Shown here piece after piece: positions 1-7,069 of a DNA stretch of 35,104 bases; the stretch's first letter is position 1; each line of letters starts with the position of its first letter. Made by a program: the position numbers and the translations under genes. The DNA comes from Planctomycetaceae bacterium (GTDB taxonomy: Bacteria; Planctomycetota; Phycisphaerae; Phycisphaerales; SM1A02): positions 1 to 35,104 of the forward strand of contig JAJTGK010000009.1 of the NCBI GenBank assembly GCA_021297815.1, read 5' to 3'. The notes beneath the pieces were generated by a model. The model was not told where the DNA came from. It saw nothing but the letters and a program-made list of their open reading frames with translations, and ran no database searches.

Positions 1-1324
1 TCTGAGTGCTTGCGGATCCTGGGCGCACCCTGATGGCGCCCGCCTTTACCGACGAAGTGATCGCTGTCGTCAGGCAGCCGTTCGAGGCGCAGGGTTCGCA
101 GCACTGCACGCCCGGAGGGAGCTCGGTGACCATGAGGCACCGTCCTCCCTCGAACAGATCCAAAGTCGACGACAGCAAAACAGGTGCGCCCGGCGACTCC
201 GCATAGATTCCAGCGCCCTCGGAGAAGAGGAACACGGGCGAGTACACCGTACTTCCAGACCCGCATGCATAGCCCAACCCATTTCCAACCGTCGCGAGCG
301 TCGTGCAGTTCCGATAGTCAGACGCGCGGCTCTCGACGCGACTGCCGCCGACGGCCGAGACAGCGCCGCCTCGCGCATAGACCTCCCGCGGTGTGTTCGC
401 GCTCGAGCTCGAGCCCAAGGTGTACCTCTGACGCTCGATTCGCGCGTCGGCACGGCATCCAACAGTCGCTCCGAAGGTGCAGGTGTCGATCGATGCGAAG
501 GCACTTGATTCAAGCCCGATCGCGCCCCCCTCCCCGATGGCGCTACCCCAGCCCGCGTAGCAGTCGGAGTTTGAATTCCCCGTCGCTGGACCGAGGATGC
601 GTCGTGCCTCCACGCGGCATCCTGAGAAGGTGCACCGCTCTGCCAACAGGACGCTGGCGCTGGCCGAAATCGCACCTCCCCTGGCGGAGGGGTAGTAGAA
701 GCCGTTGAGCTGGCGGCGGCTGTCCTCCGCGCGCGCGGTGCAGGTCTCGAAGGTACAGAGCGAGAAGAGCGCCGTGGCATCGGCCGACAGCGAGACCGCG
801 CCACCAACAGCTGCGGCCGAGACATCCGTGAGGCTGACAGTCAGGTTTCGGAACTCGCACTGCACCGCCGATAGGTCGCCGCCGACGACCGCGATGGCAG
901 CGCCGCCGCCCGTGCGCGAAGTCGTGCAGTCCTGGATCCTGCAGGCCACGACATCGAGTGATGCATTGCTCCCGATCCTCACGGCTGCATCGGTCGCGGC
1001 ACGGAGCGTGAAGCCCTCGAGCCGCGTGCCTGCCTGCTCGGCTTGAATGGCGAGCACCGCAGTTCCGCCTGCAGCGCTGAGGTCGATGATGGTCGTTGCA
1101 GCACCGCCGCTCGAGCGAACGGTGAGCCGCTTGCCGCTGTAGTCGAAGCCCGACGCGTAGACGCCAGGCGCGACCACGATCTCGTCTCCGCTGACGGCGG
1201 CGTTCACCGCCGATTGGATCGTTGGAAACTGCGACGGCACCTGCAGCGTTGCGGCGAGTGCTTGCGAGAGACCGAAGGCATGCACGGTCACCACGGCGGC
1301 GAGGAACGGACGAATCTTCGACAT
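1..1324 (-). CDS. Secreted right-handed beta-helix repeat protein (C-terminus outside window)
   Basis: The frame is open for 441 codons from the ATG at 1324 to the left edge, so the 3' end is missing. A Shine-Dalgarno GAGAGG lies 6 nt before the start. The N-terminus is a typical signal peptide (basic MSKIR, hydrophobic stretch, ALA-A cleavage site). It is followed by VPSQFPTIQSAVNAA and GDEIVVAPGVY, the entry motif of many bacterial pectate-lyase-like beta-helix proteins. Downstream come short repeats of the CTFxxC type (QCEFRN, LCTFETC, RCTFSGC, TCTFGAT), which would stack as helix rungs with regularly placed cysteines. No catalytic lyase residues are recognisable, so it may be a structural or surface-binding protein rather than an enzyme. 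It lies 215 bp downstream of the 73-residue ORF on the same strand. Family-level call is firm; function is unknown. Confidence 0.85.
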   Translation of the reverse strand, partial: MSKIRPFLAAVVTVHAFGLSQALAATLQVPSQFPTIQSAVNAAVSGDEIVVAPGVYASGFDYSGKRLTVRSSGGAATTIIDLSAAGGTAVLAIQAEQAGTRLEGFTLRAATDAAVRIGSNASLDVVACRIQDCTTSRTGGGAAIAVVGGDLSAVQCEFRNLTVSLTDVSAAAVGGAVSLSADATALFSLCTFETCTARAEDSRRQLNGFYYPSARGGAISASASVLLAERCTFSGCRVEARRILGPATGNSNSDCYAGWGSAIGEGGAIGLESSAFASIDTCTFGATVGCRADARIERQRYTLGSSSSANTPREVYARGGAVSAVGGSRVESRASDYRNCTTLATVGNGLGYACGSGSTVYSPVFLFSEGAGIYAESPGAPVLLSSTLDLFEGGRCLMVTELPPGVQCCEPCASNGCLTTAITSSVKAGAIRVRPGSASTQ

Positions 1325-1539
1325 GTCGGGCCTCTCGAAAGGGATCGCCCATCAAGCGAAGTCGCGGCATGCGGGGGGCAGCGATTCAGAGAGCAGCCAT
1401 GCGCCAAACCGCGTGGCCGGCAGCCCGAGAACTGGGCGTGCGGCGCGCCTTGGCAAAGTCACGGCGGCATCCTCACCCGCCGCGCGAGGATCCCAGCAGG
1501 CGCGGGCCGTCTTGCGGGAAACCCCGTCGTCTCCCAGCC

Positions 1540-1761
1540 TTACGCGTCGGCATCCAAGGGCGGAAGCCCCTCCGCCGCGACGAGCAGGGTGAGCACCTCG
1601 AAGGCGAGGCCTTCGCGACCCGCGCAGCGATCGCGGAGCACGCCGTGCCACTCGTCGCGGTGCCGCTCGCGGCAAAGCTCGAACAGCCGCTGGATCTCGT
1701 CCCAGCGGCTGCGGTCGGCGGTGGTCGGCACCGCTTCCTCCATGGTCGTCCGATCGGTCAT
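1540..1761 (-). CDS. Small 73-residue protein resembling the N-terminal segment of sigma-linked Ser/Thr kinases
   Basis: The ATG at 1761 overlaps the stop of the upstream ECF sigma gene as ATGA, the usual sign of translational coupling. The product is soluble, with no signal peptide or membrane segment. Its core RWDEIQRLFELC, then LRDRCAGREGLAFEVLTLL, resembles the helical region preceding the kinase domain in planctomycete and acidobacterial sigma-linked Ser/Thr kinases (a pattern like 'w..i..lf..al......R..fL...c.gd..l..ev..Ll'). Here a stop follows directly and no kinase motif is found in the remaining 215 bp before the next gene in any frame. It could be a remnant of a lost kinase or a free-standing partner or anti-sigma of the sigma factor. 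The coding call rests on the overlap and on this resemblance. Confidence 0.7.
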   Translation of the reverse strand: MTDRTTMEEAVPTTADRSRWDEIQRLFELCRERHRDEWHGVLRDRCAGREGLAFEVLTLLVAAEGLPPLDADA

Positions 1762-2429
1762 GGCTCGTGTCTCCGTTCCCTTGGGTTGTCGTCGGCGCGC
1801 GGCTCGGGCGCCGTGAGTTCGCGGTGCATCCACGCACGGGCGAAGGCCCAGTCGCTCTTCACCGTGCGTTCCGAGACATCGAGGCAGCGCGCGACCTGCT
1901 CGACGGTGAGGCCGCCGATGAAGCGAAGCCACGCCACCGCGGCGGCGCGCGGGGCGAGGGCGTCGAGGCGGTCGAGCGTCTCGATGACGCGGGCGCTCAT
2001 GTCGCCCGAATCGTCGGGCGGCAGGCCGATCGCGGGCGTGTCGAGCGAGAAACCCCCGCCCTTTCCGCGGCCGAGGCGGTCGTTCGCGCGTCGCTCGACC
2101 GCGCTGCGCCGCGCGGCGTCGATCACGATCTGGCCCATCATGCGCACGAGCGAGCCGAAGAGATGCGCACGGTTCTCGAAGTTCGAACTGCCCATCTTCA
2201 GGAAGAGCTCGTGCACGAGCACCGTGGTGTCGAACGGCCTGCGTGCGCCCTCGCGCGAGAGCATGACATGCGCAAGGCGATGCACCTCGTCGTAGATCTC
2301 GCGCCAGAGCGCCGCGAGCGCGTCGGCGTCGCCCGCGGAGCGTCGCGCGAGGAGATCCTCGACCACGCGGTGGCGCGCGTCGGCATTGGAGGCGACATGT
2401 CTGTTCGAGTCGTTCAATCCATCCACCAT
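1758..2429 (-). CDS. ECF-family RNA polymerase sigma factor
   Basis: The protein has 223 residues and resembles the planctomycete ECF group that accompanies Ser/Thr kinases. Region 2 is seen in HELFLKM and HLFGSLVRMMGQIVIDAARR. Region 4, a helix-turn-helix, is seen in LTVEQVARCLDVSERTVKSDW. The start at 2429 was chosen over in-frame upstream codons because GAGGG lies 5 nt before it and the upstream residues are low-complexity. The gene is co-oriented and overlapping (ATGA) with the 73-residue ORF, and divergent from a large kinase gene with 95 bp between starts. It probably directs polymerase to a small regulon. Such sigma factors are thought to be controlled by the linked kinase, by analogy only. 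Confidence 0.92.
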   Translation of the reverse strand: MVDGLNDSNRHVASNADARHRVVEDLLARRSAGDADALAALWREIYDEVHRLAHVMLSREGARRPFDTTVLVHELFLKMGSSNFENRAHLFGSLVRMMGQIVIDAARRSAVERRANDRLGRGKGGGFSLDTPAIGLPPDDSGDMSARVIETLDRLDALAPRAAAVAWLRFIGGLTVEQVARCLDVSERTVKSDWAFARAWMHRELTAPEPRADDNPRERRHEP

Positions 2430-2510
2430 TGCAGCCCTCGGCCGCGCATCGTCGGCTCTCGAAGCCTTGTCCACAAGCGACTGCGCATGGCGGCGCGGGC
2501 AGACATTCCG

Positions 2511-2516
2511 TACGAT
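2511..2516 (+). promoter_or_regulatory. Putative -10 element (TACGAT) for a leaderless kinase mRNA
   Basis: TACGAT ends 8 nt before the GTG at 2525, so transcription would begin at or very near the start codon. There is no Shine-Dalgarno and no convincing -35. The same arrangement recurs before several other genes here. Confidence 0.4.
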
Positions 2517-2524
2517 TTTCGCGC

Positions 2525-5506
2525 GTGACTGAACGCGAACCCGCCCAATCCCCGCTCGATGCCGTCCATGCGTGCTTCGAGCTCCTGCTCGAGGAGCGCG
2601 AAGCCGAGGCGATGGCGCAGCACGCACCCGCGGTCGTCGCCGAGGCGCGTGCGCTGCTCGCGGAGCATGCGGCGCTCGAGCGCGATCTGGTGCCGCAGCC
2701 CACCGCGGGCGGCACGGGGCAGGCGCTCGCGGTCGGCGAGCAGTTCGACGGATTCATCGTGCATCGCCTGCTCGGCGAGGGCGCGACGGGCGAGGTGTAC
2801 GAGGCAGAGGAACCGTCGGCCGCGCGGCGTGTGGCCATCAAGCTTCTGCCCCCGGAGTTCTCGCGTACGGGCGCCGAGCGCGTGCACCGCGAGACGCAGG
2901 TGCTTGCGGCGCTCGAGCATCAGGGCATCGCGCGGCTCTACCGCTCGGGCAGCGTCGAGGTCGGTCGAGGGCGCAGGCGGTACCTCGCGATGGAGCTCGT
3001 GCGCGGCGCGCGCACGGTGGCCGAGTGGCGCCGCGAGCGCACGCGCGGGGCCGACGAGTGCGTGCGGCTCCTTGCCGATGTCGCCGACGCGGTCGCGTAC
3101 GCGCATGGCCGCGGTGTGATCCACTGCGACCTGAAGCCAGGGAATGTGCTCGTCGACGAGACGGGCCGCGCCGTCGTGATCGACTTCGGCATCTCGCGCA
3201 TGCTCGACGAGAGCGGTTCGGCCGCGCAGACGGTGTCGATCCTGGGCGAGCGCGTGTCGGGCACGCTGGCGTACCTCGCGCCCGAATCGCTCGAGCCGCG
3301 CGCGCGGCCCGATGTGCGCGTCGACATCCATGCGCTTGGCGCGATGCTGTACGAACTGCTCGCGCAGCGTCCGTTCCGCGCGCTTGACGGCCTTGCGCTG
3401 CCGCAAAGGCTGCATGCGGTCGCCACCACGGCTCCGCCTCGGCTCGCTGCGGCATCGCGCGAGTTCCGCGGCGACCTCGACCGCATCGTGGCGCGCGCGA
3501 CGGCGCGAGACCCTGTCGAGCGGTATGTCGGCGCGGCGGCGCTCGCCCAGGATCTCCGCGCGCATCTCGCAGGGCAGCCGGTCATGCCCGAGCTCCAGCC
3601 GATGCGCGAGCGCGTCGTGCGCGCGCTGGCGCGCCACAAGGTCGCCGCCGCGACGGCTGCGCTCATCGTGGCGATGCTTGTCGCCACGACGCTTGTCTCG
3701 CTGTCGTTTGCGCGCGCCGCGAACCGCGACGCGCGGCGCGCGAACCTGAGCGCCGCCGCACGCGCGCTCGATGCCTGCGACCTGCTGCTCGTCCGGCAGC
3801 ATGTCGCGGCGCTCGGGGCGGACGACGGCACGCCCGAACGCGCGGTGCTCGAGCGGGCGCTCGAACTGCCCGGAAATCTCGTCGCCGCGGGCGACTGGTA
3901 CGAGGCGGCATGGTCGCCCGACGGAGCATGGCTCGTCGCGAACGGCCACCCTGTCGAGAACGCCGCGGGCCTGCGCTCGGCGCTCGTGCGATTCGACCGC
4001 GATGGCGCCGAATGGCGCGAACGGTGGCGCATCGAGTCGGTCGAATCGGGCATCGGCACGCTGGTGGCCTCGCCCGACGGGACGCGGCTCGTCGATGTCG
4101 ATTTCGAGGGAAACCTGCGGGTGCTCGACGCCGCGACGGGCGCGGTGCTCGCGCAGTGCGTCCGTGCAAGCGCCGAGGACGAGGTCTATGGCATCGCCGT
4201 GCGCGCCGATGGCGTGATCGCCTCGGCGAACGAGACGGTGTCGCTCCGCTCGCTTGAGCGGCCCGACGAGGTGCGTGCGTCGATCGCCGCGGGCGTCGGC
4301 GTCGTGCGTGCGCTGGCGTTCTCGCCCACGCAGCCGCGCATGCTTGCGGTGGTCGGGCATGATGGCGCCGTCCTGGTCGACACCGAGGCCGCGCAGGTGA
4401 GCCTGCGATTCGCGACCTCCGCCGAGTACCAGGTCTGTGCCGCGTGGAGTGCGGACGGCGCGCGGCTTTTCGTCGGAAGCTGGGACAAGACGGTGCGCGC
4501 GTACTCGCCCGACGCCACCGAGCCGCTCTGGATCGGGCGCGGTCATGGCGACGCCGTCTGGGGGCTCGAAGTGCTCGACGCGTCGACGGTCGCGTCGACA
4601 GGCGCCGATGGCGCGCTGCGCCTCTGGAACGCTGCGGATGGCGCGCCGATCGCGGCGATTCCGATCAGCGACGATGTCGCGTGGAGCCTTCAGGCCGATG
4701 CGGCGCGGCGCGAGATCGCAGTGCCTTCGCGCGGCGGGCTGCGCGTGCAGCAGATTTCGCGGCTTCGCGCCTTCGGAGGCGTGGAAGGCGGCGATGCGAC
4801 CGAGGCACGGTCCGAGGACGGTCGAGCGTTGGCGCGTCGACGCGACGACGGCGGCGTCGACTTCGTGCGTGCCGAGGCTGCACGCACGCTCGTCATCCCC
4901 GGGTCGGGCCCATGCGACCTCGTGTCGCTTTCGCCAGATGGACGGCTGCTCGCGGCGCTTCGGCGCGACGGAACGATCTCGCTCGCCGAGACGGACTCGG
5001 GGACCGTGCGATGGTCGACGGACGCTCTTCGCCGCGAGGATCTCCACGAGCCGAACGGCATCGGCAGCATCGCCGTGTCACCGCAGGCGGGCCTCGTGCT
5101 GGTGGCGTCTCGGAGTCTCCAATGCGTCGCGCTCTCGGTCGATGACGGACGCGTCGCGTGGGCGCGCGAGTTCGGCGCGGGATGCGTGGCGGTGGCCGTC
5201 GACCCACTGGGTGAAACGGTCTTCGCCGCCGATCGCGACGGCGTGATCGTGCGGCTCGATGCGCACGATGGCCGACTGCGCGCGCTCGTGCGGCGCAACA
5301 GGACGCGAATCACCGAGCTCGCCGTCGATCCGCGCAGTGCGCGCGTCCTTGCGGGCGCCGTCGATGGGTCGCTGCGCATCCTCGAACCCGACACGCTCGA
5401 GGAGGAGATGTCGATCGACCTCGGCGACTCCGCGCCGCGGAGCATCCGCATGCAGGCCGACGGCATCGAGACGGTCGACCGGCGCGGCGTCGTGCGCGTG
5501 CGTTGA
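2525..5506 (+). CDS. Transmembrane Ser/Thr protein kinase with C-terminal WD40/PQQ-like beta-propeller
   Basis: The protein has 993 residues from the GTG at 2525. That start places a helical pre-kinase segment at 1-70 and follows a -10-like hexamer. The kinase domain spans about 75-350: glycine loop GEGATGEV (84-91), VAIK lysine 106, catalytic loop HCDLKPGN (200-207), DFG 220-222, APE 252-254. The catalytic HRD arginine is Cys201, so it is a non-RD kinase; all other core residues are present. One membrane helix lies at about 373-395, leaving about 600 residues outside with propeller blades (WSPDGAWL, GSWDKTVRAY, LRLWNAADG). This suggests an extracytoplasmic sensor controlling a cytoplasmic kinase. 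It is divergent from the ECF sigma gene and is its likely partner. It converges with a sulfatase gene, 8 bp between stops. Confidence 0.92.
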   Translation: MTEREPAQSPLDAVHACFELLLEEREAEAMAQHAPAVVAEARALLAEHAALERDLVPQPTAGGTGQALAVGEQFDGFIVHRLLGEGATGEVYEAEEPSAARRVAIKLLPPEFSRTGAERVHRETQVLAALEHQGIARLYRSGSVEVGRGRRRYLAMELVRGARTVAEWRRERTRGADECVRLLADVADAVAYAHGRGVIHCDLKPGNVLVDETGRAVVIDFGISRMLDESGSAAQTVSILGERVSGTLAYLAPESLEPRARPDVRVDIHALGAMLYELLAQRPFRALDGLALPQRLHAVATTAPPRLAAASREFRGDLDRIVARATARDPVERYVGAAALAQDLRAHLAGQPVMPELQPMRERVVRALARHKVAAATAALIVAMLVATTLVSLSFARAANRDARRANLSAAARALDACDLLLVRQHVAALGADDGTPERAVLERALELPGNLVAAGDWYEAAWSPDGAWLVANGHPVENAAGLRSALVRFDRDGAEWRERWRIESVESGIGTLVASPDGTRLVDVDFEGNLRVLDAATGAVLAQCVRASAEDEVYGIAVRADGVIASANETVSLRSLERPDEVRASIAAGVGVVRALAFSPTQPRMLAVVGHDGAVLVDTEAAQVSLRFATSAEYQVCAAWSADGARLFVGSWDKTVRAYSPDATEPLWIGRGHGDAVWGLEVLDASTVASTGADGALRLWNAADGAPIAAIPISDDVAWSLQADAARREIAVPSRGGLRVQQISRLRAFGGVEGGDATEARSEDGRALARRRDDGGVDFVRAEAARTLVIPGSGPCDLVSLSPDGRLLAALRRDGTISLAETDSGTVRWSTDALRREDLHEPNGIGSIAVSPQAGLVLVASRSLQCVALSVDDGRVAWAREFGAGCVAVAVDPLGETVFAADRDGVIVRLDAHDGRLRALVRRNRTRITELAVDPRSARVLAGAVDGSLRILEPDTLEEEMSIDLGDSAPRSIRMQADGIETVDRRGVVRVR

Positions 5507-5514
5507 AAGTCGCG

Positions 5515-7008
5515 CTACGGAACGCGACCAGGCTCGCGACGGCCCGCGCCGCTGCGCTTCACGAGCGCGTCGCCGAGATCGGCGCGCGCGGCCTCGACAT
5601 GGCGCATGAGCTCCGCCATCACCTCGGGGTGCGCGGCGCTGACATCGGTCGTCTCGGCGGGGTCGCGCTCGAGGTCGAACAGCGCGAGCGGGACTTCCTT
5701 CTCGACATAGGGCGTTTCACCTCCATCGACGCCGCCCTGCTTGCCGTCGAGCGTGCGCGAACGGCGCGGAAGGCTGAGCTTCCAGCGGCCCATGCGCACG
5801 CCCTCGAGCCTGTTCGTGTGGTAGTAGAAGAGGAAGGCCTCGTGCGTCGGATGCGCATCGGGCGCGCACGCCCACACGCGCCGCGCGTCGCGACCGTCGA
5901 TCGGTCGCTCGGCCGCAGGCGGCGGTGCTCCGACGATCGCGGCCATCGTGGCGAAGAGATCGATCGACATCCACGGCACATCGCTGACCGCGCCCGCAGG
6001 GACATGGCCTGGCCAGCGCACGAAGCATGGCTCGCGCACGCCGCCCTCGAAGGTCGTGCCCTTCCCTTCGCGAAGGCCGCCCGAAGAACCCGCGTCGCTG
6101 CCGTAGGAGAGCCACGGACCGTTGTCGCTCGTGAAGACGACGATCGTGTTCGACGCAGCGCCCGCGTCGTCGAGCGCGCGCAGCACCTCGCCCACCGACC
6201 AGTCGATCTCGCGCATCACGGCGCCGTAGAGCGCGCGGCGTTCGGCGGGCGCGAACGCGGGGCTTGCCGCGATCGGCGCGTGCGGCTGCGGGTGCGCGAG
6301 GTAGGCGAAGAACGGGCGGTTCGCCGCGGCCTCGCGGCGCACGAAGTCGCACACGCGCCGCGTGAACCTGCCCGTGAGCTGCGCCTGGTCGTCCATCGTG
6401 CGCACGAACTCCGCGGGAGCGAGCCCCTCCATGAGCGGGAGTTCGGGGAAGTCCTTGCGGTTGAAGCGCGCGGGCCACATGTCGTTCGAGTACGGGATGC
6501 CGTAGTACTCGTCGAAACCATGGCGAATCGGATTGAACTCGTCGCGGTGCCCGAGGTGCCACTTGCCCGCGATCATGGTCGCGTAGCCCTTGTCGCGCAG
6601 CATCTCGGCCAGCGTGCGCTCGTCGGGCGAGATGCCGATCTTCGCGTCGGGGAAGAGCGCGCCATGGATGCCGATGCGGTTCGGGTAGCAGCCCGTGAGG
6701 AGCGCCGCGCGCGACGCGCTGCACACGGGCTGCGCGCTGTAGTAGTGGCGGAAGGTCGCGCCCTCGCGCGCGAGCCGCGCGAGGTTCGGCATCTCGCGCG
6801 TGTAGGCGGGCGGCTCGCTGCCTGCAAGCGCGAAACCGGGCGCGTCGCCCCAGCCCATGTCGTCGCAGTAGACGACGACGAGATTGGGGAGCGCGGATTT
6901 CTCGGGGATTTCAAGCGTCCTCTCGCGCGCCGCACCTCCGTTCACCACGCAGGACGCGAGCACGGGCAGCGCCGTGAGCAGGAAGCCGCAGGCAGGAATA
7001 GAGCGCAT
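5515..7008 (-). CDS. Lipoprotein sulfatase (type I, formylglycine-dependent)
   Basis: The protein has 497 residues. The N-terminus is a lipoprotein signal with lipobox LASC (Cys20), which decides the start at 7008, so the enzyme should be anchored in a membrane. The alkaline-phosphatase/arylsulfatase fold is shown by the metal-binding CDDMGWGD (48-55), by the sulfatase signature CSASR (96-100) whose Cys96 would be converted to formylglycine, by GKWHLGH, and by TSDNGPW. Length is usual for family S1. It would hydrolyse sulfate esters, probably on a carbohydrate, but the substrate cannot be read from the sequence. It is divergent from the DUF1549/DUF1553 gene with a 61-bp shared upstream region and converges with the kinase gene. 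No maturation enzyme is in the window. Confidence 0.94.
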   Translation of the reverse strand: MRSIPACGFLLTALPVLASCVVNGGAARERTLEIPEKSALPNLVVVYCDDMGWGDAPGFALAGSEPPAYTREMPNLARLAREGATFRHYYSAQPVCSASRAALLTGCYPNRIGIHGALFPDAKIGISPDERTLAEMLRDKGYATMIAGKWHLGHRDEFNPIRHGFDEYYGIPYSNDMWPARFNRKDFPELPLMEGLAPAEFVRTMDDQAQLTGRFTRRVCDFVRREAAANRPFFAYLAHPQPHAPIAASPAFAPAERRALYGAVMREIDWSVGEVLRALDDAGAASNTIVVFTSDNGPWLSYGSDAGSSGGLREGKGTTFEGGVREPCFVRWPGHVPAGAVSDVPWMSIDLFATMAAIVGAPPPAAERPIDGRDARRVWACAPDAHPTHEAFLFYYHTNRLEGVRMGRWKLSLPRRSRTLDGKQGGVDGGETPYVEKEVPLALFDLERDPAETTDVSAAHPEVMAELMRHVEAARADLGDALVKRSGAGRREPGRVP

Positions 7009-7016
7009 TTTCCCAA

Positions 7017-7022
7017 ACTCTA
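7017..7022 (-). promoter_or_regulatory. Putative -10 element (TAGAGT) of the lipoprotein sulfatase
   Basis: TAGAGT on the minus strand is 8 nt before the ATG at 7008. The intervening TTGGGAAA contains only a weak purine stretch, so the transcript may be leaderless or nearly so. Confidence 0.35.
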
Positions 7023-7057
7023 CCGCCTCGGCCGCTTGCACCGCGTCTCGATCGGCG

Positions 7058-7063
7058 GATACT
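7058..7063 (+). promoter_or_regulatory. Putative -10 element (GATACT) of the DUF1549/DUF1553 gene
   Basis: GATACT ends exactly 6 nt before the ATG at 7070, with no Shine-Dalgarno between. It matches the leaderless arrangement seen at other genes in the window. It lies in the 61-bp region shared with the divergent sulfatase. Confidence 0.4.
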
Positions 7064-7069
7064 CCCGTC

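Noticed and set aside
1325-1539. Search for the missing kinase domain behind the 73-residue ORF
   Set aside because: No kinase motif (glycine loop, HRD, DFG) appears in any frame of this gap, so a simple frameshift does not explain the orphan.
2414-5047. Long open frame of 877 codons antisense to the kinase gene
   Set aside because: It is His/Arg/Asp-rich with no family motif; GC-rich codon bias of the plus-strand kinase, which has all kinase motifs, creates it.
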